From: Spirochaetaceae bacterium
Lineage (GTDB): Bacteria > Spirochaetota > Spirochaetia > DSM-2461
Direction: 5' to 3'
Length of the DNA stretch: 5,076 nucleotides
Assembly (NCBI GenBank): GCA_003246505.1
Contig: QKAI01000519.1
Location: 1-5,076 of the forward strand
The notes beneath the pieces are model-generated. The model searched no databases and was not told the DNA's origin. It saw only the letters and a list, made by a program, of their open reading frames with translations. The position numbers and the translations under genes are program-made. Positions 1 to 5,076 of this stretch are shown one piece after another (the stretch's first letter is position 1; every line of letters begins with the position of its first letter).

Positions 1-1
1 G

Positions 2-1345
2 TACATGTTTCTGGGTAAGAAAGTCTATGAGGGAATCGCCGGTTTTATCAAAGCCTATGTCGGGTTCAAGATCCTGCAGGTAGGAACGGGCGGTCTAGTC
101 GGCACCTTCAAGCCGATCATCACCAGTCTGTCCGACCGCTATGGTATTACCGCCCTGGTCATCGACCCTTACTTCGGTCAGACTTCCGGTACGGAGACTC
201 TGGACGCCTTCGGCTCGCTGCAGTTTGTAGGCTATGTCATGCTTATCGCTTTCGCCCTTAACATCGTCTATGTCGCCCTGAGAAAGATCACCAAGATCAG
301 AACTCTCTTCATTACCGGACACATCATGTATCAGCAGTCCGCCGTCCTCCTCTGGGCTCTCTTCTGGGTGCTGGAAGCGTCCGGCGGTAACCCCGCTTCA
401 CCTCTTCTTGTTCTTATTACCGGTCTTCTCATGGGAACCTACTGGTCCGTTACATCCAATATGATCATCGAACCCACCCAGGAAGTCACCGACGGAGCCG
501 GATTCACAGTAGGGCATCAGCAGATGTTCGGCGCTTGGCTCGCTTACAAGGTTGCCAAAAAAATCGGCAATCCCAAGCATGATGTCAACCATGTTGAAGC
601 TCCCGGTTTTCTCTCTATCCTCAATGACAACGTGGTCGCTAATACCCTGCTCATGACCATTTTCGTGGGGGGCATCATGGTTATCCTGGGGCCGGACTCC
701 TTTAATTACGATAAGAGCAAGTACTTCTTCGGTACTTACATTTTTGAGCAGACCGCTCTGTTCGCCGTTTACATCGCCGTGCTTCAGCAGGGAGTTCGCA
801 TGTTTGTCGCCGAACTCACCGCCTCCTTCAAGGGTATATCCGACAAACTCCTCAAGGGAGCCGTTCCCGCCGTGGATTGCGCGGTAACCTTCGGTTTCTC
901 TCCCAATGCGCCTACCTTCGGCTTTATCTTCGGCTTCTTCGGTCAGATGATCGCCATCTTCACTCTGGTGGCCATTAAATCCCCCGTCCTGATTATCGCC
1001 GGGTTCATCTGTCTTTTCTTTGACAACGGCACCTTGGCCGTATTCGCCAACAAGGCCGGCGGAAGAAGGGCCGCTGCGATCATCCCCTTCGTCGCCGGTA
1101 TGATCCAGGTATTCGGATCAGCCCTGGTGCTGACCGTACTCAAGGACGGCCCCGCTGTTATCGGCTGGATGGGTATGTTCGACTGGGCCACCCTCTGGTC
1201 CGCAGCCGTACTCCTTACGGATAAACTGGGCATCATCATCCCCATTATCATGATCCCCCTTCTGATGATCATTCCCCAGCTGCAGTACAAAAAGTACAAG
1301 GACACCTATTTCACAACCATGAGAGATACGGACGTCACGAAATAA
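2..1345 (+). CDS. ulaA: PTS ascorbate-specific transporter subunit EIIC (UlaA), 5'-truncated by window edge
   Basis: Integral membrane EIIC of the L-ascorbate phosphotransferase system; it carries ascorbate across the inner membrane for phosphorylation by UlaB. The frame is open to the window edge and the first ATG is at position 5. Aligned by memory with the 465-residue E. coli UlaA, the Tyr before that Met matches Tyr31, so about 30 residues including the first membrane segment are outside the window; the Met at 5 is probably not the true start. The 446 visible residues are highly hydrophobic with many helices. Family motifs counted from that Met are GHIMYQQ (105-111), EVTDG (160-164), GHQQ (170-173), QGVRMFVAEL (262-271) and SPNAPTFGF (299-307). 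The short hydrophilic C-terminus ends at TAA 1343-1345. There is no fused EIIA or EIIB domain; those are the next two genes. High confidence in family; ascorbate specificity rests on motifs and on ulaD/ulaE alongside. Confidence 0.95.
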   Translation, partial: YMFLGKKVYEGIAGFIKAYVGFKILQVGTGGLVGTFKPIITSLSDRYGITALVIDPYFGQTSGTETLDAFGSLQFVGYVMLIAFALNIVYVALRKITKIRTLFITGHIMYQQSAVLLWALFWVLEASGGNPASPLLVLITGLLMGTYWSVTSNMIIEPTQEVTDGAGFTVGHQQMFGAWLAYKVAKKIGNPKHDVNHVEAPGFLSILNDNVVANTLLMTIFVGGIMVILGPDSFNYDKSKYFFGTYIFEQTALFAVYIAVLQQGVRMFVAELTASFKGISDKLLKGAVPAVDCAVTFGFSPNAPTFGFIFGFFGQMIAIFTLVAIKSPVLIIAGFICLFFDNGTLAVFANKAGGRRAAAIIPFVAGMIQVFGSALVLTVLKDGPAVIGWMGMFDWATLWSAAVLLTDKLGIIIPIIMIPLLMIIPQLQYKKYKDTYFTTMRDTDVTK

Positions 1346-1361
1346 TTCGCAACCCATGGGA

Positions 1362-1393
1362 GGGCGGCCCGATCCGGAAGGGGAGGGCCGCTC
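1362..1393 (+). other. GC-rich intercistronic hairpin between ulaA and ulaB
   Basis: The 67-nt gap between ulaA and ulaB holds an inverted repeat. GGGCGGCCC (1362-1370) can pair with GGGCCGCTC (1385-1393), giving 9 bp with one G-U pair and a 14-nt loop. No T-run follows (the next bases are CGTTGTAG), so it does not look like an intrinsic terminator. The ulaB ribosome site begins 8 nt later. An intercistronic stem of this kind may protect or process mRNA, so that EIIC and the soluble genes are made in different amounts; that role is inference. Confidence 0.55.
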
Positions 1394-1412
1394 CGTTGTA
1401 GAGGAGATATAA

Positions 1413-1721
1413 ATGGTAAAAGTTCTGGCTGTCTGCGGTAACGGCATGGGTACCAGCCTGGTTATCAAGATGAAGGTGAAGCAGTTCCTGGATGAACAGG
1501 GAATCAGTGCATCCATGGAATCCTGTTCTCTGGGAGAAGCGGGCGGGTACATGAATCAGGGGATGGATATCGTTCTCTGTTCTAAAAATCTGGTGGGAAA
1601 TCTGAATCCACCCGCTAAATCACATGTCATAGGCCTGGTGAATCTGATGAACGCCAAGGAGTTCGGGCCTCAGATCATGGAAGTCATTAACCAGTTCTAT
1701 CCCGACGAGTTAAAGAAATAA
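1413..1721 (+). CDS. ulaB: PTS ascorbate-specific EIIB subunit (UlaB)
   Basis: Small cytoplasmic phosphocarrier of 102 residues that takes phosphate from UlaC and passes it to ascorbate at UlaA. It has the N-terminal beta strand and P-loop-like motif of lactose/cellobiose-fold EIIB proteins, CGNGMGTS at residues 8-15; Cys8 is the expected phosphorylated residue. Length matches E. coli UlaB (101 residues), and the C-terminal stretch FGPQIMEVI (about 87-95) matches the family. The start is supported by GAGGAG at 1401-1406, 6 nt before the ATG. The gap to ulaC is only 12 nt, so the two are co-transcribed. It is a stand-alone domain, as in the classic ula operon. The main alternative would be EIIB for a related galactitol- or pentitol-type PTS, but the neighbours argue for ascorbate. 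Confidence 0.94.
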   Translation: MVKVLAVCGNGMGTSLVIKMKVKQFLDEQGISASMESCSLGEAGGYMNQGMDIVLCSKNLVGNLNPPAKSHVIGLVNLMNAKEFGPQIMEVINQFYPDELKK

Positions 1722-1733
1722 AGGATTATAAAA

Positions 1734-2195
1734 ATGAATTTACAGGAACATGTCCTGTCCCGGAAGGCTGCCCGGTTTCAGGTAGAGGCCAAGGACTGGA
1801 AGGAGGCCGTAAAGGCGGGAACGGATATCCTCGTGGAGGCGGGGACCGTAACGGAACAGTACTACCATGAAATTCTTGACGGTGTGGAAGAGCTGGGGCC
1901 CTATTTCATCATGGCCCCGGGCATGGCAATGCCCCACGGGCGTCCCGATGGGGGTGTTCTGGAGAACAGCTACGCCATCGTTACTTTGAAGGAACCGGTC
2001 AATTTCGGCGATCCCGACAACGACCCTGTCGATATACTCATCACCCTGGCCGCGGTGGATGCGAAGACGCAGAACGAAGAGGCCATCATCCAGGTGGTGA
2101 CCCTTCTCGACGACGAGAAAGCCATGGCCGATCTCCGGAAGGCCACATGCATTGAGGATCTGGAGAAAATATTCAACGAATTGGAGGAGATGTAA
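1734..2195 (+). CDS. ulaC: PTS ascorbate-specific EIIA subunit (UlaC)
   Basis: Cytoplasmic EIIA of the mannitol/fructose fold (PTS_EIIA_2), which accepts phosphate from phospho-HPr and gives it to Cys8 of UlaB. The 153-residue length is almost that of E. coli UlaC (154). The active-site block GPYFIMAPGMAMPHGRP spans residues 55-71, with the phosphorylated His at 68. A second conserved block, DNDPVDILITLAAVDAKT, lies at about residues 96-113. The start ATG follows AAGGA (1721-1725) by 8 nt, and that ribosome site overlaps the ulaB stop codon. The stop TAA (2193-2195) shares its last base with the ulaD ATG, which suggests translational coupling. No sign of truncation or of a fused regulatory domain. 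Confidence 0.95.
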   Translation: MNLQEHVLSRKAARFQVEAKDWKEAVKAGTDILVEAGTVTEQYYHEILDGVEELGPYFIMAPGMAMPHGRPDGGVLENSYAIVTLKEPVNFGDPDNDPVDILITLAAVDAKTQNEEAIIQVVTLLDDEKAMADLRKATCIEDLEKIFNELEEM

Positions 2196-2845
2196 TGAAC
2201 GCACCCCTTTTGCAGGTAGCTTTAGATAATTTCACCGTAGCCGAGGCCCTGGAATCTACAAGAATCCTGGCTCCCGAACTGGATGTTATAGAGGTGGGCA
2301 CCCTTCTCTGTCTGGCTGCTGGGGCCGAATCCATTAAAACCATGAGAACCCTTTACCCGGAGAACCTTATCGTGGCGGATCTGAAGATCGTCGACGCCGG
2401 TGGCGAATTGGCGGGCATGGCCTTCGAACGGGGTGCCGACTGGGTTACGGTCATGTGCAACGCGGCCAACGCCACAAAGGCCAAAGCGGTGGAAGCGGCG
2501 GTGAAGTTCGGCAAGGAGATGCAGGTGGAGCTGTTTGGGAACTGGACCTTCGAGCAGGTGGAGTCCTGGAAGGAGATCGGACTGAAGCAGGTTATCTATC
2601 ACCAGAGCCGTGACGCCCTGAATTCCGGCGGATCCTGGGGCGAAGCCAATATGAAGGTGGTCAAGCAGCTGGCCGACATGGGGATGGAAGTTTCCGTCAC
2701 CGGCGGTCTGACCGTGGATGTGATCAAGCTTTTCAAGGGCATCCCCGTCAAGTGCTTTATAGTGGGACGGAACCTTCGGGATGCCGCCGATCCGGCGAAG
2801 GAAGCGAGGATCTACAAAGCGGAAATCGCCAAATACTGGAGCTGA
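2195..2845 (+). CDS. ulaD: 3-keto-L-gulonate-6-phosphate decarboxylase (UlaD)
   Basis: Cytoplasmic Mg2+-dependent TIM-barrel enzyme of the orotidine-monophosphate-decarboxylase superfamily. It converts 3-keto-L-gulonate-6-phosphate to L-xylulose-5-phosphate and CO2. It is 216 residues, the same as E. coli UlaD, and the catalytic positions known from that enzyme fall at the same numbers: Asp11, Glu33, Asp62-x-Lys64-x-x-Asp67 (DLKIVD), Glu112, His136 and Arg139 (YHQSRD), Thr169 (SVTGGL) and Arg192 (VGRN). His136/Arg139 favour the decarboxylase over the related hexulose-6-phosphate synthase. The ATG overlaps the ulaC stop by one base and is preceded by GGAGGAG (2183-2189) with 5 nt spacing. The stop TGA 2843-2845 is 2 nt before the ulaE start. 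The gene looks intact. Confidence 0.96.
   Translation: MNAPLLQVALDNFTVAEALESTRILAPELDVIEVGTLLCLAAGAESIKTMRTLYPENLIVADLKIVDAGGELAGMAFERGADWVTVMCNAANATKAKAVEAAVKFGKEMQVELFGNWTFEQVESWKEIGLKQVIYHQSRDALNSGGSWGEANMKVVKQLADMGMEVSVTGGLTVDVIKLFKGIPVKCFIVGRNLRDAADPAKEARIYKAEIAKYWS
2838..2841 (+). promoter_or_regulatory. Ribosome binding site that sets the ulaE GTG start
   Basis: GGAG lies inside the last codons of ulaD, 6 nt before GTG 2848-2850. It supports GTG 2848 over the in-frame ATG at 2752, which would add 32 residues unlike the family and lies 94 nt inside ulaD. The GTG start also gives a 287-residue protein close to the E. coli length. Confidence 0.75.
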
Positions 2846-2847
2846 CC

Positions 2848-3711
2848 GTGTACTCCCTGGATAAGCAGCCCCTGGGGATTTATGAAAAAGCCATGCCCGG
2901 TGGAGCCACGTGGAGGGAGAAGCTCTCCCAAGCCCGGGAAGCGGGGTACGATTTCGTGGAGATGTCCGTGGATGAGTCTGACGATCGCCTCTCCCGGCTC
3001 GACTGGTCCGGAGTGGAGCGGCTGGCCCTGGTGAAGGACATGCTGGAAACGGGGGTTCCGATTAATTCTCTGTGCCTGAGCGGCCACCGGCGCTTCCCTC
3101 TGGGCAGCGAGGATCCCGTTCGGCGGTCAGCCGGCCTGGAGATCATGAAGAAGTCTGTCGTTCTGGCGGCGGATCTGGGAATCCGGAATATCCAACTAGC
3201 CGGCTATGATGTCTATTACTCCCCCGGCAATGCCCGGACCAGGGAGCTTTTCCTCCAGGGTCTGGAACAGGCGGTGGAGTGGGCTTCCCGGGCGGAGGTG
3301 ATGCTGAGCATCGAAATCATGGACCACCCCTTTGTTAACTCCATAAGCCGTTTCCTGGAAATTTCCGACAGGATATCCTCTCCCTGGCTGACCGTTTATC
3401 CGGACATAGGCAATATCAGCGCTTGGGGCAATGATGTGGAGAGGGAATTCACCCGGGGCATTAATAAAATCACCGCGATCCATCTAAAGGACACACTGGC
3501 CGTATCGGGAGTCTTCTCCGGCCAGTTTAAAGAAGTCCCCTTCGGAGAGGGATGCGTAGACTTCACCGAATTTTTCCGGATACTGAACCGATTGAATTAC
3601 GCCGGTCCCTTTCTCATCGAAATGTGGACGGAGAAGTCCTCCGATCCCCTGCACGAAATCCGAGTCGCCCGGAAGTGGATACAGGAGCGGATGGAAGAGG
3701 CCAGGGTATAG
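2848..3711 (+). CDS. ulaE: L-xylulose-5-phosphate 3-epimerase (UlaE)
   Basis: Cytoplasmic TIM-barrel epimerase of the xylose-isomerase-like (AP endonuclease 2) superfamily, which turns L-xylulose-5-phosphate from UlaD into L-ribulose-5-phosphate. With the GTG start the protein is 287 residues (E. coli UlaE is 284). It opens with the family signature PLGIYEKAMPGG (8-19), then FVEMSVDESDDRLSRLDWS (36-54), CLSGHRRFPLGSED (76-89) and QLAGYDVYY (116-124). Probable metal and catalytic residues are Glu156 (IEIMD), Asp186 (YPDIGN), His212 (HLKD) and Glu258 (IEMW). The loop between HLKD and PFGEG (about 216-230) looks some six residues longer than I recall in E. coli. Only 2 nt separate it from ulaD. 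The stop TAG is at 3709-3711, and ulaF does not follow directly as it does in E. coli. Confidence 0.94.
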   Translation: MYSLDKQPLGIYEKAMPGGATWREKLSQAREAGYDFVEMSVDESDDRLSRLDWSGVERLALVKDMLETGVPINSLCLSGHRRFPLGSEDPVRRSAGLEIMKKSVVLAADLGIRNIQLAGYDVYYSPGNARTRELFLQGLEQAVEWASRAEVMLSIEIMDHPFVNSISRFLEISDRISSPWLTVYPDIGNISAWGNDVEREFTRGINKITAIHLKDTLAVSGVFSGQFKEVPFGEGCVDFTEFFRILNRLNYAGPFLIEMWTEKSSDPLHEIRVARKWIQERMEEARV

Positions 3712-3723
3712 CCACCCCTTCCC

Positions 3724-3752
3724 TTGACCTCTCCGGGGAAATGTTTTAAACT
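3724..3752 (+). promoter_or_regulatory. Candidate sigma70 promoter of the regulator gene
   Basis: TTGACC (3724-3729) and TAAACT (3747-3752) are spaced 17 nt, giving 5/6 and 4/6 matches to the consensus. Transcription would start near 3759, about 38 nt before the regulator ATG. This suggests that the regulator can be expressed independently of the ula genes, although read-through from ulaE is not excluded because no convincing terminator separates them. Confidence 0.55.
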
Positions 3753-3770
3753 ATATAACAGCATATAACA
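3751..3770 (+). promoter_or_regulatory. Candidate autoregulatory operator: tandem ATATAACA boxes
   Basis: ATATAACA occurs at 3753-3760 and again at 3763-3770, exactly 10 bp apart (one helical turn), overlapping the -10 end and likely start point of the regulator promoter. The same octamer recurs at 4955-4962 in the next control region. Bound protein here would block transcription, so self-repression by the adjacent GntR-LacI regulator is the natural inference. AT-rich sequence raises the chance of coincidence. Confidence 0.45.
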
Positions 3771-3796
3771 TTTCAAATCCGTTCCCGGAGGATTCC

Positions 3797-4948
3797 ATGG
3801 CCAAGCCCGCTTCAAACATCCACATGTACCGGTTCATATATAATGAGCTGGTCGACAAAATTGTCCGGGGGGAGTATCCGCCGGGGAGCCGTCTCCCCTC
3901 GGAGAAGGAGCTGGCCGAATCCTATGGAGTCAGCCGCATCACCAGCAGGAAGTCCCTGGGCATGCTCGCCGAGGAGGGGCTCGCCGAACGGCTTCCCGGG
4001 AAGGGTACCTTCGTCCGCCATGCCGGGAAGGCCGTCCCCGGACCGGGAACGGCGGGTACGGGGACGGACAAAGGACCGATCATCGGCCTGGTCATGGCCG
4101 GTTTCGCCGACTCCTTCGGGGTGGATATTTTGAACGGCGTACTGGACAGGGGCGAAGAGCTAGGCTTTTCCGTGCTCCTGGCCCGCAGCCATGACAGGAC
4201 GGACCGGGAGGAAAAGGCGGTGCAGAGGATGCTGGACCGGGGGGTCGACGGGCTGATCGTGGATCCCGCCCACGGGGAATTCTACAGCAACATCTTTTTG
4301 AGCCTGGTGAGCAGTAATTTCCCCCTTGTCTTCGTCGACCGCCATCTGGAGGGGCTGAAGGCGCCCTACGTGGGAACGGACAATGTCGAGGCCGCCCGGA
4401 AGCTCACCGATTACCTCTTTTCCCTGGGTCATGAAACCCTGGGGTTCGTCTCTTTCAATCCCCGGGGTACCTCGGCCATAGAGGAGCGGTTGGAGGGCTT
4501 CATGAAGGCCCATAATGAGTGTGGGATGAGTCCCTCTCCCTCCCACCTGGAAACGGGACTTATCTCCAATATCTGCGCCGGGGAAGAGGAAAAGAGGGCG
4601 TCTATCGAGAGAGACCTGGGGAGGGTGAGGGATTTCCTGGCCCGCAGCGGCACCATGACCGCGGTGGTGGCGGACGAACTGGAAGCGGCCTGCCTTGTCA
4701 AACGTGCGGCAGGGGATTTGAATCTTTCCATACCCGGTGATCTCTCCCTGGTCACCTTTGACAGGCCGGGATATTCGATAGATCTCCCCTTCATCACCCA
4801 TATGAAACAGAAGGAGTACGCCATGGGAAGGCGGGCCGTGGAGATTCTGGGGGGGCGCATGGAGGGCAAGGGTGATATGGTCAGGGAATTCCTGGAGGCG
4901 GAACTGGTTCTCGGGGACAGCACAGGAAATAACGTAAAAAAACGTTGA
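3797..4948 (+). CDS. GntR-LacI hybrid transcriptional regulator, probable regulator of the ula locus
   Basis: DNA-binding regulator of 383 residues. Residues about 10-75 form a GntR winged helix, with the typical run RLPSEKELAESYGVSR at 32-47 and the wing motif GKGTFV at 68-73. A Gly/Pro-rich linker (about 76-93) leads to a LacI/periplasmic-binding-protein-like effector domain (about 94-376), with DGLIVDP (151-157), VDRHLEG (180-186), the YVGTDN block (191-196), GDLSLVTFD (314-322) and a family-like end LVLGDST (370-376). This is the AraR-type domain order, normally a repressor released by a sugar or sugar phosphate. The start is backed by GGAGG (3787-3791), 5 nt before the ATG. It is unlike DeoR-type UlaR. 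The ligand is inferred from the neighbours (ascorbate-6-phosphate or a pathway intermediate) and is not shown by the sequence. Its stop codon overlaps a -35 element. Confidence 0.9.
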   Translation: MAKPASNIHMYRFIYNELVDKIVRGEYPPGSRLPSEKELAESYGVSRITSRKSLGMLAEEGLAERLPGKGTFVRHAGKAVPGPGTAGTGTDKGPIIGLVMAGFADSFGVDILNGVLDRGEELGFSVLLARSHDRTDREEKAVQRMLDRGVDGLIVDPAHGEFYSNIFLSLVSSNFPLVFVDRHLEGLKAPYVGTDNVEAARKLTDYLFSLGHETLGFVSFNPRGTSAIEERLEGFMKAHNECGMSPSPSHLETGLISNICAGEEEKRASIERDLGRVRDFLARSGTMTAVVADELEAACLVKRAAGDLNLSIPGDLSLVTFDRPGYSIDLPFITHMKQKEYAMGRRAVEILGGRMEGKGDMVREFLEAELVLGDSTGNNVKKR

Positions 4949-4973
4949 CATATGATATAACAATATATAGGAT
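4945..4973 (+). promoter_or_regulatory. Candidate promoter P1 starting in the regulator stop codon
   Basis: A perfect TTGACA (4945-4950) overlaps the regulator's TGA stop (4946-4948). With a 17-nt spacer it is followed by TAGGAT (4968-4973, 4/6 match). The expected start is near 4980, at the left edge of the large inverted repeat, so the RNA would begin with that structure. A TGATATAACA box fills part of the spacer. The transcript would run out of the window to the right. Confidence 0.55.
4953..4962 (+). promoter_or_regulatory. Candidate operator box TGATATAACA in the P1 spacer
   Basis: This near-palindromic 10-mer (reverse complement TGTTATATCA, 8/10 identical) lies between the -35 and -10 of P1. 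It contains the ATATAACA octamer also found twice at the regulator's own start point. An 11-mer, CATATGATATA (4949-4959), overlaps it and recurs at 5012-5022. The placement suits repression by blocking RNA polymerase. Confidence 0.45.
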
Positions 4974-4976
4974 GGT

Positions 4977-5045
4977 ATTCGAATAGGGAGCTATCTGATA
5001 TAATGTAATATCATATGATATATCGCTAGCTTTCTATTCTCGAAT
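4977..5045. repeat. Large interrupted inverted repeat in the control region
   Basis: GAATAGGGAGCTA (4981-4993) pairs with TAGCTTTCTATTC (5027-5039) over 13 bp, two of them G-U in RNA. Four more pairs, ATTC 4977-4980 with GAAT 5042-5045, extend it past a 2-nt bulge. The 33-nt centre is AT-rich and has its own symmetry: TGATAT (4996-5001) against ATATCA (5008-5013), and a perfect 14-bp palindrome ATATCATATGATAT (5008-5021). It is not followed by a clear T-run. It could be a compound operator, a 5' leader hairpin of the P1 transcript, or a weak terminator. Confidence 0.6.
4996..5025 (+). promoter_or_regulatory. Candidate operator cluster inside the inverted repeat
   Basis: Three boxes resemble TGWTATAWCA: TGATATAATG (4996-5005), TGTAATATCA (5004-5013) and TGATATATCG (5016-5025). 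The first and third start 20 bp apart, two helical turns, so a regulator could bind both on one face. The cluster sits upstream of promoter P2 and downstream of P1. The motif was derived from these same sites, so the matches are not independent evidence. Confidence 0.4.
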
Positions 5046-5073
5046 TTGTCATTTTGCCGCAGAAGGATAGAAT
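5046..5073 (+). promoter_or_regulatory. Candidate promoter P2 at the right edge of the window
   Basis: TTGTCA (5046-5051) and TAGAAT (5068-5073) are separated by 16 nt, each matching 5/6 of the sigma70 consensus. The -35 begins right after the large inverted repeat ends. Its transcript would start beyond the window, so another plus-strand gene or operon probably follows. Confidence 0.5.
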
Positions 5074-5076
5074 CAT

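Noticed and set aside
5..7. ATG at position 5 as the true ulaA start
   Set aside because: No ribosome site is visible, the frame continues to the window edge, and the protein would lack the first roughly 30 residues and first membrane segment of UlaA.
1118..1552. 144-codon minus-strand open frame across the ulaA-ulaB junction
   Set aside because: It crosses two real genes and the hairpin region and has no recognisable domain.
1740..2204. 154-codon minus-strand open frame opposite ulaC
   Set aside because: It mirrors ulaC almost exactly and has no recognisable domain; the plus-strand gene has active-site motifs and a ribosome site.
2752..2847. ATG at 2752 as the start of ulaE, adding 32 residues
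   Set aside because: The extra residues are read from ulaD in another frame and do not resemble UlaE N-termini. GTG 2848 has a good GGAG site and gives the normal family length.
3719..3745. Inverted repeat TTCCC/GGGAA followed by a few T's as a terminator after ulaE
   Set aside because: The stem is only 5 bp with a 12-nt loop that contains the regulator's -35, and the T-run is short, so it is too weak to call.
4931..4946. AACGT / ACGTT inverted repeat with A-rich loop at the end of the regulator gene
   Set aside because: A five-pair stem within the coding end and no T-run on the plus strand; not a credible terminator.
4160..4963. 267-codon open frame on the minus strand opposite the regulator gene
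   Set aside because: It is antisense to a well-supported gene, shows low-complexity His/Gly/Pro-rich composition typical of a shadow frame in GC-rich DNA, and matches no family I recognise.
4977..5045. The inverted repeat as a MITE or IS remnant
   Set aside because: No target-site duplication is evident at its flanks and no transposase remnant is present; its position between promoters and its operator-like boxes fit a regulatory role better.

Overview
This window reads as a bacterial L-ascorbate (vitamin C) uptake and catabolism locus of the ula type. Five plus-strand genes lie head to tail: ulaA (5' end outside the window), ulaB, ulaC, ulaD and ulaE. A separately promoted plus-strand regulator gene of the GntR-LacI hybrid class follows. 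The organism cannot be fixed from the sequence. Coding GC is moderate to high, roughly 55% by eye and higher in the regulator. Shine-Dalgarno sites are strong GGAG/GGAGG, intergenic regions are short and very AT-rich, and promoters look sigma70-like. A free-living fermentative bacterium is plausible, such as a spirochaete or a clostridial-type firmicute, but that is a guess.

Positions 2-2195 encode the three separate proteins of the ascorbate phosphotransferase system: membrane channel EIIC (UlaA), EIIB (UlaB, phospho-Cys8) and EIIA (UlaC, phospho-His68). Positions 2195-3711 encode two cytoplasmic enzymes: 3-keto-L-gulonate-6-phosphate decarboxylase (UlaD) and L-xylulose-5-phosphate 3-epimerase (UlaE). 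From ulaB to ulaE the genes are tightly packed (12 nt gap, 1 nt overlap, 2 nt gap), so they are almost certainly one transcript. A GC-rich hairpin separates ulaA from ulaB. The encoded route is: external ascorbate to ascorbate-6-phosphate (UlaABC); ring opening by a lactonase (UlaG activity, not in the window); decarboxylation to L-xylulose-5-phosphate (UlaD); epimerisation to L-ribulose-5-phosphate (UlaE); then a 4-epimerase (UlaF activity, not in the window) to D-xylulose-5-phosphate.

Positions 3712-3796 hold a promoter and probable operator for the regulator. Positions 3797-4948 encode the regulator, a GntR winged helix joined to a LacI-type sugar-binding domain. This is not the DeoR-type UlaR known from enterobacteria. 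Positions 4949-5076 are a dense AT-rich control region with two candidate promoters pointing out of the window, a 69-bp interrupted inverted repeat and several near-palindromic TGWTATAWCA-like boxes. Similar ATATAACA boxes sit over the regulator's own start point. The simplest reading is that the regulator represses itself and the next unit, which lies beyond position 5076 and could carry missing pathway genes.

The enzymes are textbook. The less familiar parts are the regulator type and the architecture of the 3' control region. I found no RNA genes, CRISPR arrays, insertion sequences or novel defence-like systems.
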